A DNA stretch of 25,557 nt from Methanothermobacter sp049720995 (GCF_049720995.1 NZ_JBNASF010000022.1:1-25557); one strand, 5' to 3'; shown: positions 9,334-17,418, counted from the stretch's first letter. Notes: a model not told the origin generated them from the letters alone. Numbers and translations: made by a program.

Positions 9334-10625
9334 GGGCGCCCCACACCCCGGAATACTATTCCATGTTTTCTGAATTTTTCAGGGTCCAGAACGGGTCTTG
9401 TGCAGATGAATATTCCACCACCTATCATCTCAGGGGTTATTTCCAGATACTCTGAATGATCCGTCATTAGAACCACACAGTCAGATTCAAGGGCCTCCTC
9501 AAGTGGTACAGGTTCAACACCCATTTTCTCTATCAGTGCAGGATCAACATGGGGGTCGTTAACAATGACCTCAGCCCCCTCTGATAGGAGGGCTGCCACG
9601 AGGGGCCTTGTTGGTGTCTCCCTTGCATCTGCAACGTCGCCCTTGTAGGCCACTCCAAGAATACCAATCCTGGATCCTGCAAGACCTTTGCCCTCTGATT
9701 CAAGGGCGTCCCTTATAATTTCAAGGACGTGGAATGGCATGGATTCGTTGACCTCCCTGGCCGTCCTTATGAGCCTTGCAGGTACACCCTTTTTCTCTGC
9801 CATCTCCACTATGAAGTAGGGGTCTATTGAGAGGCAGTGGCCCCCAACACCGGGTCCGGGGGTGTGGATGTTCACACGGGGGTGCTGGTTTGCTGCTTCA
9901 ATGGCCCTTATGGCGTCTATGCCGAGTGACTCGCATATCACTGCAAGTTCATTGGCGAGGGCTATGTTGGTATCCCTGTAGGTGTTCTCCATGAGCTTAA
10001 CCATTTCTGCGGTTATGATATCATCCACGATTATCACTTCACCACTTGTGACCTTACCGTAAAGCTGAGCGGCCAGCTCTGCACTTTTCCCATCGATGCC
10101 CCCTATGACCCTTGCATTGTTCTGCATCTCATGGAGTGTGTTGTTTGGGAGGGCCCTTTCGGGGGTGTATGCAAGTCCAAAGTCCGCTGATGCGCGCAAA
10201 CCTGTTTTTTCAAGTATGGGAAGTACCACGTTCTCGCAGGCCCCTGGAGGTACGGTGCTCTCTATGATCACAAGGTCACCCCTCTTCAGGCCCTTTGAAA
10301 TGGTCTCTGTTGCGGAGATCACCGCAGAAAGGTCGGATGTGTTGTCACTGTTAACGGGTGTCGGTACCACCAGCAGCAACACGTTTGATTCCTCTGCAGC
10401 GCTAACACCATCAGCAGTCGCCCTCAGTTTACCTGATCCAACAACTTCAGCCACAAGTTCATCAAGGCCGGGTTCATGGATAGGTGATTTTCCTATGTTG
10501 ACCTTATCCACCGTTTCTCTGTTTATGTCAACTCCTGTAACATCAAATCCCGCCCTGGCAAAAAGTGCTGCTGTTGGAAGACCTATGTGTCCAAGGCCAA
10601 ATACCGCTATCCTGTAGTTGTCCAT
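9330..10625 (-). CDS. wecC: UDP-N-acetyl-D-mannosaminuronic acid dehydrogenase
   Basis: This NAD-dependent enzyme oxidises UDP-N-acetylmannosamine twice to UDP-N-acetylmannosaminuronate, a sugar donor for surface glycans. The 431-aa sequence has the N-terminal Rossmann motif FGLGHIGLPTA, the STVPPG strand, the catalytic K210 and N214 region (AEMVKLMENTYRDTN) and the catalytic cysteine C264 in GVGGHCLSIDPYF. The C-terminal UDP-binding domain includes GVAYKGDVADARETP. A GGAGG ribosome binding site sits seven bases before the ATG. wecB lies 12 bases upstream and makes its substrate, so the pair supplies UDP-ManNAcA. mfnD overlaps its stop codon. Whether the sugar enters an S-layer glycan, N-glycan or another polymer cannot be told from here. 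Confidence 0.94.
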   Translation of the reverse strand: MDNYRIAVFGLGHIGLPTAALFARAGFDVTGVDINRETVDKVNIGKSPIHEPGLDELVAEVVGSGKLRATADGVSAAEESNVLLLVVPTPVNSDNTSDLSAVISATETISKGLKRGDLVIIESTVPPGACENVVLPILEKTGLRASADFGLAYTPERALPNNTLHEMQNNARVIGGIDGKSAELAAQLYGKVTSGEVIIVDDIITAEMVKLMENTYRDTNIALANELAVICESLGIDAIRAIEAANQHPRVNIHTPGPGVGGHCLSIDPYFIVEMAEKKGVPARLIRTAREVNESMPFHVLEIIRDALESEGKGLAGSRIGILGVAYKGDVADARETPTRPLVAALLSEGAEVIVNDPHVDPALIEKMGVEPVPLEEALESDCVVLMTDHSEYLEITPEMIGGGIFICTRPVLDPEKFRKHGIVFRGVGRP

Positions 10626-10637
10626 GTAATTCCTCCA

Positions 10638-11942
10638 TCATCTGTACTCCATCAAAACATCCTTACCCTTCAGGTTCAGTGTAAGTGAAGGAAAAACAGG
10701 TTCTCCTCCAGCATAAACCATCCTTATAACTGCATTATTCCTTTCAGCGAGCTCAGTCACTGTAATATCCTCATCCACATGTATAAGCCTTCTTGATGGA
10801 GCCTCCATGACCTCAGCTGGCGGTTTCATTGTGAGCCTGCCCTCCCTGTGGAGCCGCAGGGTCTCATCCAGTATTCTCTCTGAGGCATGCCCATCACCGT
10901 AGGGGTTCTCTGCCCTCATCATCCGCTCTCTGAAATCAGGGTCCTCAAGGAGTCTCCTGGCTGTTGTGGTTATTCTATTCTTATCAGCCCCCACAAGTAT
11001 GTTTCCCCCGGCCTCAACAGTTTCCGGACGTTCGGTATTGTATCGCAGGGTTAAACAGGGTACATTGAAGGTTATGGCTTCCTCCTGGAGTCCACCGGAG
11101 TCTGTGAGTACCAGGAACGAGTTTGAAAGCAGAAGAAGGAAATCAAGATAACCCATTGGTTTCTTCAATGTGACATGCTCCGCCTCGACCAGTACCCCAT
11201 AGAGGCCGGATTTTTCCAGGTTCTTCCTGGTCCTTGGATGAACCGGGAAGACCACTCTGAATTCATCAAGCTCAAGTATGGCCTCCACTATTGACCTGAG
11301 CCTTTCAGGATCATCCACATTTTCTGCGCGGTGTAGGGTAAGTACAACAAGTTCTTCGTCATCCGGAAACTCTGAGAGGATATCTGATTTCTTTGATGCT
11401 ATATCAATATTCCTGAGGCAGGCGTCAACAACAGTGTTTCCTGTTACAAATATGGTCTCTGGATCTGCACCCTCCATGAGGAGGTTGATGGCAGATTCCT
11501 CGGTGGGTACATAGTAGAGTTTTGAGCAGACATCCGCCACCATTCGGTTTATCTCCTCGGGCATGGTCCTGTCAAAGGATCGGAGTCCCGCCTCCACGTG
11601 TCCCACTGGTATGTGGAGTTTCACTGCTGCAAGGGCCCCTGCAAGGACAGCGTTTGTGTCCCCCTGCACCATCACGATATCAGGTTCCTCCCTCATGAGG
11701 ACATCCTCTATGCCCCTCAGCATCTCCCCGGTCATGGCTCCATGGCTCCCTGAACCTGCACCTATATTGTGGTCCGGTGACGGGAGCTCCAGGTCAATGA
11801 AGAACTGGTCTGACATTTCATGGTCGTAGTGCTGACCAGTGTGTATGAGCGTGAAGTCAAGGTTGCGCCTTTCTATCTCATCTATGACAGGGGCCATCTT
11901 TATTATCTCCGGCCGCGTTCCCAAAACAACTGCAATCTTCAT
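10638..11942 (-). CDS. wecB: UDP-N-acetylglucosamine 2-epimerase with C-terminal extension
   Basis: WecB interconverts UDP-GlcNAc and UDP-ManNAc, supplying the WecC dehydrogenase encoded next. The GT-B-fold epimerase features are clear: VVLGTRPEIIKMAP at the start, HTGQHYDHEMS, VQGDTNAVLAGALAA, HVEAGLRSFDRTMPEEINR, and the UDP-binding TDSGGLQEEA with NTERPET. At 434 aa it is about 65 residues longer than typical WecB (around 370 aa). The extra tail, from about residue 370, holds a segment with predicted strand character (RRLIHVDEDITVTELAE, then VIRMVYAGGEPVFPS) and is described as a finding. I chose the ATG; an in-frame GTG nine bases upstream overlaps the GTGGT ribosome binding site. Confidence 0.93.
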   Translation of the reverse strand: MKIAVVLGTRPEIIKMAPVIDEIERRNLDFTLIHTGQHYDHEMSDQFFIDLELPSPDHNIGAGSGSHGAMTGEMLRGIEDVLMREEPDIVMVQGDTNAVLAGALAAVKLHIPVGHVEAGLRSFDRTMPEEINRMVADVCSKLYYVPTEESAINLLMEGADPETIFVTGNTVVDACLRNIDIASKKSDILSEFPDDEELVVLTLHRAENVDDPERLRSIVEAILELDEFRVVFPVHPRTRKNLEKSGLYGVLVEAEHVTLKKPMGYLDFLLLLSNSFLVLTDSGGLQEEAITFNVPCLTLRYNTERPETVEAGGNILVGADKNRITTTARRLLEDPDFRERMMRAENPYGDGHASERILDETLRLHREGRLTMKPPAEVMEAPSRRLIHVDEDITVTELAERNNAVIRMVYAGGEPVFPSLTLNLKGKDVLMEYR

Positions 11943-11964
11943 GTTAACCACTTGAAAAGTTTCA

Positions 11965-13290
11965 TTAATGATTTCTTCTTCTCTGAGCCCTGTATTCAGT
12001 TATTACCCTCAGAAGCTCCTCTTCTTCTCTTTTCTTTCTCTTTTCATTTAATCTGTGTTTCCATTTTTTAATTTCTCTATTTAAATCTTGAGTTTTAACT
12101 GAGCCGAAATCATCATGTATCTGAATATCAAGGGATTCCCTGGATATGACAGGCACTTCAGCCTCCTCGAAAACCTCAAGGGCCTGGTGGGACATTCTAT
12201 CCTCGGTTATAATGGCGCAGGGTTTCAGGTCCATTAATATCCTTGCGGTCTGTGAGCCCCCTCCCTCGGAACTTCTGAGAAGAAGCACGTCACCCCTCTT
12301 TATCTTCCACCTGGAGCAGGCACTCCTTATACCCTCCCTTGTGAAGCTATCAATTATCTTCACGGGTGTTGTGTTTCCTGATGACTCCATATCCTTTATC
12401 TGGAGCAGTGAATCAAGGTCCCTCTCAAGGGCCTCCCTGCGTTCCCGCTCCCTCGTGTATTTCCTCTGAAGCTTTTCAATGACCTTGAGTTTATGTGATA
12501 ACTCCCGATTAAGTAGAAGGTCCCTTGAATATTCATACTGTAACCTCTCAAGCTTTGATTCCAGCCTTGAATTCTCCTCCTCCAGTTTCCTTATCCTCTT
12601 CTTAAGGGACCTCCCCTCCCTTTTGAGTTTTTCAATTGTCAAACGCTGGTGCCTTATCGTTGAACGCTGAGTCCTTATGGTCCTCCTGAGTTTTTCAACG
12701 TCTCCGGGGGATTTTTCATCCTCAGCTGAAAATTGGGAGGTTTCTGTCTCAGAAAACCCATTGATAACTTCAGAAGAGATTTTGTCCAGCTTTTCCATTT
12801 CCTTAAGTGATCTTATGGCTTCTGCAACTGGTTTTCCCATTATAACCAGGCCCTTGACCTCCAGAGTCTCCCCCGCTGTAAGTCCAGCCTCCTCAACCTT
12901 CCTCTCAATCTTTCCCAGTTTCTTTTCATAATGCCTGTAGGCCATCAAAGCCGCTGCAAGGGCGTCCCTTTCATGGGAGTTTTCCGGCGCATTCTCAGAT
13001 TCCCTTAAAAATTCTGATACCAGTTCATTCTTGAATGATACTGTCAAAACCTTCTCTGGAGTATATAATTTAGCGTTGAGCATTGAAGCTATCCTTTTAA
13101 CCGCTCCGGGAGGGGGGTATACGTCCGACGCGACCACTATGGGTTTTCCATATTTTATTATCTCCTCTATTATGCTGGACCTTGAGGCCTCCTTCATGCT
13201 TCCAAGGTAGAGGAGTTCCCCTTCCAGGTGGAGGACTGCCAGGCCAACTGTGAGGCCGGGATCAACACCAACTATAGTGAGGGGTTTCAC
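11965..13290 (-). CDS. DUF460 RNase H-like protein with long coiled coil
   Basis: The N-terminal domain (about 1-130) is an RNase H/RuvC-like fold of the DUF460/COG2433 family: it begins with IVGVDPGLTVGLAV (catalytic Asp in VDPG) and ends with the acidic HERDALAAALMAY motif. A highly charged coiled coil covers about residues 195-310. A C-terminal domain of about 100 residues follows and ends in a very basic tail (RKKREEEELL, AQRRRN). No biochemical role is established that I know of; nuclease activity on structured DNA or RNA is inferred from the fold. The 441-aa length is shorter than the roughly 600-650 aa I recall for other archaeal members. The start is GTG. It is the first gene of the run that continues into wecB 22 bases later. 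Confidence 0.82.
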   Translation of the reverse strand: MKPLTIVGVDPGLTVGLAVLHLEGELLYLGSMKEASRSSIIEEIIKYGKPIVVASDVYPPPGAVKRIASMLNAKLYTPEKVLTVSFKNELVSEFLRESENAPENSHERDALAAALMAYRHYEKKLGKIERKVEEAGLTAGETLEVKGLVIMGKPVAEAIRSLKEMEKLDKISSEVINGFSETETSQFSAEDEKSPGDVEKLRRTIRTQRSTIRHQRLTIEKLKREGRSLKKRIRKLEEENSRLESKLERLQYEYSRDLLLNRELSHKLKVIEKLQRKYTRERERREALERDLDSLLQIKDMESSGNTTPVKIIDSFTREGIRSACSRWKIKRGDVLLLRSSEGGGSQTARILMDLKPCAIITEDRMSHQALEVFEEAEVPVISRESLDIQIHDDFGSVKTQDLNREIKKWKHRLNEKRKKREEEELLRVITEYRAQRRRNH

Positions 13291-13357
13291 AGCACCCCCA
13301 TCGGGATTTTTATTCCGCTGCAGATTACTATCCTCCAGAATTATCGCTTACCTGATT

Positions 13358-13373
13358 ACTATATATAAATAAA
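13358..13373 (-). promoter_or_regulatory. TATA promoter for the DUF460-wecBC-mfnDF run
   Basis: On the minus strand the segment reads TTTATTTATATATAGT, a strong archaeal TATA box. The expected transcript start is near 13335, leaving a leader of about 45 bases before the GTG at 13290. It lies downstream of truA and gives the run its own promoter. A GGAGG near 13333-13329 falls at the expected start site and is probably not used for translation. Confidence 0.6.
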
Positions 13374-13407
13374 CTAATTTAGAGTTTTGGATAAACCAGA
13401 TAGGAAC

Positions 13408-14229
13408 TCAGTCAGAGTCGCATATATGTCTCAGGGAATCTCCCATGACCCTTCTGACCACTGACATGTCCCGGTACCTCCTGAATTCCTCTTCGAGGAG
13501 GGATCTGAAACGTTCAATGGCATATTCATCATGTCTGAGTTTTATCTTAACCCCATATCTTAAGTCCATGAGTATGAGGTTCTCAGGGGGTGCCGGGTCT
13601 ATGAAAACCCTTTCGTCTGTATCCAGAAGTTTCGGGACGTCTTCTGGGGATAGTTCCCCCTCTGAAACCATCATCAGGACCCTTACCATTTTGCGTACCA
13701 TCTGCCAGAGGAAGCTTTCACCGTACACGTCCACCAGGATGGAGTCCCCATTCTCTGATACCCTGACATCATTTATCCTTCTTATGGGATTCCTGTCACT
13801 CCTCCTTGAGAAGTTGCTGAAGTCATGGGTGCCTCTGAAATGTTCAGCTGCCTCGACCATTGCATCAATGTCCATGGACTCCCCCCTGTGTAGAATGTAA
13901 CGGTAGTGTCTCTCAAGGGGGTAGCGCACCTTGAAGGGGTACATTACAGATGCCCACGCAAGGACCTTTATGTCAGGGGGGAGAAGGTCGTTTATCTGGT
14001 TCACATGGATCTCCTCCTCTGTAAAGAAGCTCACGAAATTCCCCAGTGCATGGACACCCCTGTCGGTTCTGCCGGCTATCTGGAAGCGGGACTCTCCAGG
14101 ACTTCTGATAACACCAGCCTCCTTCAGCGCATCAAGGAGTTTTCCCTCCACAGTGGGGACATCGGGCTGTCTCTGAAACCCGTGATAACTGGTACCGATA
14201 TATGCAACCTTAAGCGCTATCTTCTTCAT
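13408..14229 (-). CDS. truA: tRNA pseudouridine synthase A
   Basis: TruA converts uridines 38-40 in the tRNA anticodon stem-loop to pseudouridine. The 273-aa protein has the N-terminal AYIGTSYHGFQRQ motif and the catalytic aspartate D56 in GRTDRGVHA. The NDLLPPDIKVL, ERHYRYIL, GTHDFSNF and ESFLWQMVRKMV blocks follow in order, and length is normal for the family. The ATG follows a GGGGGAG ribosome binding site at about eight bases. It appears to be transcribed alone: a TATA-like TTTTTAAA lies at 14274-14267 and the next minus-strand gene has its own promoter. It is divergent from the EamA transporter gene. Confidence 0.95.
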   Translation of the reverse strand: MKKIALKVAYIGTSYHGFQRQPDVPTVEGKLLDALKEAGVIRSPGESRFQIAGRTDRGVHALGNFVSFFTEEEIHVNQINDLLPPDIKVLAWASVMYPFKVRYPLERHYRYILHRGESMDIDAMVEAAEHFRGTHDFSNFSRRSDRNPIRRINDVRVSENGDSILVDVYGESFLWQMVRKMVRVLMMVSEGELSPEDVPKLLDTDERVFIDPAPPENLILMDLRYGVKIKLRHDEYAIERFRSLLEEEFRRYRDMSVVRRVMGDSLRHICDSD

Positions 14230-14266
14230 TGTTAACTCCCCCGAACCATTTTACATCAAGGGATGC

Positions 14267-14274
14267 TTTAAAAA
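14267..14274 (-). promoter_or_regulatory. TATA promoter of truA
   Basis: The minus-strand sequence is TTTTTAAA. It would place the transcript start near 14245, giving a short leader of about 16 bases that includes the GGGGGAG ribosome binding site. The assignment rests on sequence and spacing only. Confidence 0.5.
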
Positions 14275-14351
14275 GGTTCGTTATTGATGAATAGCCTGAC
14301 TTACGAAACATGACCCTAATCTCTTATGCACTGCGTCAGCGATATCTAAAC

Positions 14352-14379
14352 CATGGTATCATCATGCCATGTTTTATAT
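14352..14379 (+). promoter_or_regulatory. EamA gene promoter with adjacent inverted repeat
   Basis: A TATA-like TTTTATAT at 14372-14379 predicts a transcript start near 14403 and a 26-base leader. Touching it on the upstream side is an inverted repeat, CATGG at 14352-14356 and CCATG at 14367-14371. This would overlap the TFB recognition element and could be a repressor site. The TATA box is moderately sure; the operator is inference. Confidence 0.45.
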
Positions 14380-14428
14380 GTGATCCGCAAGTTATATCTT
14401 GATGATTCACTCACGCTGGGGTGCAGGT

Positions 14429-15346
14429 ATGCGAAGGATATGGGGTTATTTGAGTATAATAACTGCAACGGTCTTCTTTGGTATGTCAGCAACCCTTGAT
14501 AAGATAATGCTATCTGAGATGCACCCCATAACCATCGGGGCCTACACATATATCATTGCGGGTATTTTTCTATTCACTGTGAGGCAGTCCCCCCTCAAGG
14601 AGAATATACTTGACGTGCTCAACAGAACAGGTGATACAGAGAGCAGGATAACTGGAAGGGATTACCTTTTACTTCTACTCACAGCACTCCTCAGCACGGT
14701 TATTGCTCCTGTGCTCTTCCTTACAGGTCTTGGTGAGACAACAGCCGTTAATGCATCCCTCCTTTTAAACATTGAGGTTCTCTTCATCATTATCCTCGGC
14801 TACCTGATTTTCAGGGAGACGCTTAAATTTAAGGACCTCCTGGGAATAATGCTCCTCATAGTTGGTGCCGCCTACCTTGTCAGTGAGGGTGAGTTTCAGG
14901 GTTTCTTTAACAACGTGATGGTGAGCGGCAACCTCCTTGTTATCTCTGCGGCCTTCTTCTGGAGCCTTGACACAGTTCTGAGTAAATTTTTAAGCAAAAA
15001 GAGGGATCTCATCCTTCTTTCAGGTATTAAAAGTTCTGTGGGGGGATTTCTGCTCCTGATTATCATGCTGATTCTCGGTTTGAGCACAGCTCTTCCCCTT
15101 GAAATGATCCCATATGCACTCATGGTTTCGATTTTCAGTATAGGCTGCTCATTCATCCTCATCTACATTGCAGTGAGGGAGATAGGCGCGGCTATGGTGG
15201 GATCCCTGTTCCCATTATCGTCACTGTTTGGGGCAATATTTGCGTTTTTAATCCTGAATGAACCCTTTTCAGCCATGCAGGGGGTTTCTGGAATTGTTAT
15301 GCTCATTGGGGTTATGATTCTCTACTGGAATGGCATTAAAAAATAG
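14429..15346 (+). CDS. EamA/DMT-superfamily transporter, ten membrane segments
   Basis: The 305-aa protein is almost entirely hydrophobic and fits the ten-helix, two-repeat layout of the drug/metabolite transporter (EamA) superfamily. Each half starts with a similar pattern: FFGMSATLDKIML in the N-terminal half and FFWSLDTVLSKFL in the second. The second half ends with the typical VGSLFPLSSLFGAIFAFLIL and LNEPFS segments. The substrate cannot be predicted. I chose the ATG preceded by GGGGTG at five bases; the upstream in-frame TTG and ATG at 14399-14404 precede that site and lie at or before the predicted transcript start. Its 3' end is duplicated downstream (see the repeat at 15308). It converges with the V4R-domain gene. 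Confidence 0.88.
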   Translation: MRRIWGYLSIITATVFFGMSATLDKIMLSEMHPITIGAYTYIIAGIFLFTVRQSPLKENILDVLNRTGDTESRITGRDYLLLLLTALLSTVIAPVLFLTGLGETTAVNASLLLNIEVLFIIILGYLIFRETLKFKDLLGIMLLIVGAAYLVSEGEFQGFFNNVMVSGNLLVISAAFFWSLDTVLSKFLSKKRDLILLSGIKSSVGGFLLLIIMLILGLSTALPLEMIPYALMVSIFSIGCSFILIYIAVREIGAAMVGSLFPLSSLFGAIFAFLILNEPFSAMQGVSGIVMLIGVMILYWNGIKK

Positions 15347-15429
15347 TTTAACTCTGGAGTTATAATTCTCCCCTGGAATGGCATCAAAATTTAAGTCTGG
15401 AGCTGAATTCTCCACTTAGGCATTAAAGG
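15308..15429. repeat. Triplicated 3' end of the EamA gene
   Basis: Three imperfect direct repeats start at 15308, 15356 and 15399 (periods 48 and 43). The first is the last 39 bases of the EamA coding sequence plus its stop and flank. The second keeps ATTCTC, CTGGAATGGCATCAAAA and AAGTCTGGAG. The third keeps AATTCTCCA and GGCATTAAA. Copies two and three are non-coding and progressively diverged. This is read directly from the sequence. Confidence 0.8.
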
Positions 15430-15443
15430 TAATTCAAGTTTGA

Positions 15444-16034
15444 TCATAGTCTGGCCCTCACATCAAACTGGCAGAAGGAGTAGCCATTGGTCCAGCACCG
15501 TCTCTCATATGCATCAACCCTCCCCCCGAGTATCTCAGAGAGTGCCCCTGCTATTATCCCGGCCTCAAAGAAGCAGATGGGGCGTCCGATATTTGGAAGG
15601 CCCGAGCATTCGATGCACTCATAGACCCTTATATCCATCGTGAGGTGTCTTCCATCCCCCTCTTCAGATATAACGTCAAGTATCCCGAGTTTATGCTCCA
15701 GCATTAACCCGCACAGTGATCTGGTGTCATCTGCAAGACCCTCATTTACGAGCGCCCTTCCAAGGTTCATGCCCCCTATGTATGAGACACCAGCAGCTGA
15801 ACCGGCGATTATATCCGGGATATTGAAGTGGCCGAGACGGAAGCTGGATACATACTTGTCATCCTCTTTGAAAGCTGAAAAATATCTCCTATCTGGATTC
15901 AGGAGGTCTCTGAACTCTATATTCTCCTTAAGGGGTCTTCTTGGACCCATAAGAGTTCCATCGCCTGTTTCAGACCTGATTTCATTGTCTGTTATCCTTC
16001 TGTATTCCCTGATTAGGGCCCTCAAACCGGTCAT
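15444..16034 (-). CDS. V4R-domain (4-vinyl reductase-like) protein
   Basis: The 196-aa protein has a C-terminal V4R domain. It shows CIECSGLPNIGRPICFFEAGIIAG followed by a cysteine-rich tail (RRCWTNGYSFCQF), which match the conserved pattern of V4R domains found in BchJ-like, XylR-type and methanogen proteins. V4R domains bind small hydrophobic molecules or metals; no enzyme activity can be claimed here. The N-terminal part (about 1-60) is charged and has no motif I know. The start ATG is preceded by GGGTG at six bases. A much longer upstream reading frame exists, but it would start at or before the TATA box. A TATA-like TTATTTAAGA at 16080-16071 gives it its own promoter, divergent from hisA. 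Confidence 0.75.
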   Translation of the reverse strand: MTGLRALIREYRRITDNEIRSETGDGTLMGPRRPLKENIEFRDLLNPDRRYFSAFKEDDKYVSSFRLGHFNIPDIIAGSAAGVSYIGGMNLGRALVNEGLADDTRSLCGLMLEHKLGILDVISEEGDGRHLTMDIRVYECIECSGLPNIGRPICFFEAGIIAGALSEILGGRVDAYERRCWTNGYSFCQFDVRARL

Positions 16035-16070
16035 TACCAACACCCATTTATAATTATATCTGGGTGAAAT

Positions 16071-16080
16071 TCTTAAATAA
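16071..16080 (-). promoter_or_regulatory. TATA promoter of the V4R gene
   Basis: The minus-strand sequence is TTATTTAAGA. The expected transcript start is near 16050, sixteen bases before the chosen ATG. An overlapping AT-rich stretch (ATATAATTATAAAT) lies between it and the gene, so the exact element is uncertain. Confidence 0.45.
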
Positions 16081-16190
16081 TTTTCAGTGCAAACTGGGTA
16101 TAGCATTGAGAGGATAATATTTCAATGGGTTTTCTGATATCCCTCAACATTGATTACATCGTGATTGATATGACTTTCAGAAAGGATAGA

Positions 16191-16910
16191 ATGCTCATAA
16201 TTCCAGCTGTTGATATAAGAAACGGTAAATGCGTCCAGCTTGTGCAGGGAAAACCCGGTACCGAACAGGTTGTGATTGATGACCCTGCTGGTGTGGCAGA
16301 GAGGTGGGAATCCCTGGGTGCTGAGCTCATCCATGTGGTTGACCTTGACGGTGCCCTGGGTTCAGAGAGGAATACCGGTATCCTTAAAGAAATCACAGAA
16401 AGGGTCTCTGTGCCCCTCCAGATAGGTGGAGGAATAAGAAGTAAGGGATATGCCTGTGAACTCCTGGAGATGGGCTTTGAAAGGATAATACTCGGAACCA
16501 TGGCCATCGAAAACCCGGAGGTTATAGGGGATCTCTCAGAGGAATATGGCCCAGACCGTATAATGGTATCACTCGATAGCAGGGATTCAAAGGTTGTTAT
16601 AAGGGGATGGACAGAGGATATAGAATGCACAGCTGTGGAAGTGGGTAGAAAACTCCAGGAGCAAGGTGCTGGAAGTATACTCTTTACAAATGTCGACTTT
16701 GAGGGTCTTCTCTCTGGATTTGATCCAGACCCTGTGATTGAACTTGTGAATGCCGTTGATGTGCCCGTTGTTTACTCGGGGGGTATCAGCAGCATCCAGG
16801 ACATTGAGGAGCTCCAGAAAACAGGTGCTGCAGGTGTTGTTATTGGTTCAGCGATTTACAGGGGCAAGATAGACTTCAGGGAGGCCTTAAAATATCAGGG
16901 ACTGAAATGA
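16191..16910 (+). CDS. hisA: ProFAR isomerase (histidine biosynthesis)
   Basis: HisA catalyses the Amadori isomerisation of ProFAR to PRFAR in histidine synthesis. The 239-aa TIM barrel has the catalytic pair D8 (AVDIRNG) and D129 (VSLDSRD). Its two phosphate-binding loops are IGGGIRS near residue 80 and YSGGISS in the C-terminal half. Length from this start is exactly that of the family. The ATG is preceded by AAAGGAT; in-frame ATGs upstream (16125 and 16170) would add residues not found in HisA. ribL overlaps its stop codon. No other his gene is in the window, as is usual for dispersed archaeal his genes. A weak TATA-like GATAATATT near 16113 may drive it. Confidence 0.95.
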   Translation: MLIIPAVDIRNGKCVQLVQGKPGTEQVVIDDPAGVAERWESLGAELIHVVDLDGALGSERNTGILKEITERVSVPLQIGGGIRSKGYACELLEMGFERIILGTMAIENPEVIGDLSEEYGPDRIMVSLDSRDSKVVIRGWTEDIECTAVEVGRKLQEQGAGSILFTNVDFEGLLSGFDPDPVIELVNAVDVPVVYSGGISSIQDIEELQKTGAAGVVIGSAIYRGKIDFREALKYQGLK

Positions 16911-17392
16911 ATGGATCCTCTGAGGGAAGGCCTGGAATTAAAACCGTCATGGCCACGGGAACATTTGACATAATCCACCCTGGACACGGATTTTTCCTTG
17001 AGGAGGCAAAGAAACTTGGAGGAGAAAACGCCAGACTGGTTGTTGTACTTGCAAGGGACTCCACGGTAAGGGCCCGTAAGAGGACACCCATCATAGGTGA
17101 GAAGCAGAGACTTGAAGTTGTAAGGATGCTTAAACCCGTTGATGAGGCCTACCTTGGAAGTGAAACCGATATGTTTGAGATAGTTCACAGGTTGAAGCCT
17201 GATATAATTGCCATAGGCCCCGATCAGAAGTTCGATGTCGGTGAACTCCAAGATGAACTCAGGAGAAGGGGCCTTGGGTGTGAGGTTAAAAGGGTGGGTA
17301 AATACAGAAGATCAGAACTTGACAGTACCTGTAAGATAATAAAAAGGATAAGGAAGATGGAATTTGATGAGAATGCCCTGAAAAACTGCTAA
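16907..17392 (+). CDS. ribL: Archaeal FAD synthase (cytidylyltransferase family)
   Basis: RibL transfers AMP (or CMP) from a nucleoside triphosphate to FMN, making FAD. The 161-aa protein is a single nucleotidylyltransferase domain with the HxGH motif at H24-H27 (GTFDIIHPGH). It also has VVLARDSTV, the family signature LKPVDEAYLG, an IAIGPDQKFD segment and a C-terminal SELDSTCKIIKRI motif. Cysteines near the C-terminus (about 124, 142 and 161) recall those reported for MJ1179. Bacterial RfaE-like and glycerol-3-phosphate cytidylyltransferases share the fold, but the internal motifs fit RibL best. It overlaps the hisA stop by four bases (ATGA), so it is translationally coupled. It converges with the C71-like gene 26 bases away. 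Confidence 0.85.
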   Translation: MNGSSEGRPGIKTVMATGTFDIIHPGHGFFLEEAKKLGGENARLVVVLARDSTVRARKRTPIIGEKQRLEVVRMLKPVDEAYLGSETDMFEIVHRLKPDIIAIGPDQKFDVGELQDELRRRGLGCEVKRVGKYRRSELDSTCKIIKRIRKMEFDENALKNC

Positions 17393-17405
17393 AAAAAAAT
17401 AAAAA
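17391..17405 (-). terminator. Oligo-T terminator of the C71-like gene
   Basis: The minus strand has T5-A-T9 beginning 14 bases past the stop codon of the C71-like gene. Long T-runs terminate archaeal RNA polymerase, so this is a likely terminator. It overlaps the stop codon of ribL on the other strand. Confidence 0.65.
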
Positions 17406-17418
17406 TTGGATATAGATT

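Noticed and set aside
9330..11942. wecB-wecC as the route to pseudomurein talosaminuronic acid
   Set aside because: The enzymes make UDP-ManNAcA. N-acetyltalosaminuronic acid is a different sugar, thought to arise by another route, so the link cannot be claimed from sequence.
14281..14371. tRNA or small structured RNA in the truA-EamA gap
   Set aside because: I could not fold a cloverleaf or find a T-loop motif. The only clear symmetry is the short CATGG/CCATG repeat next to the TATA box.
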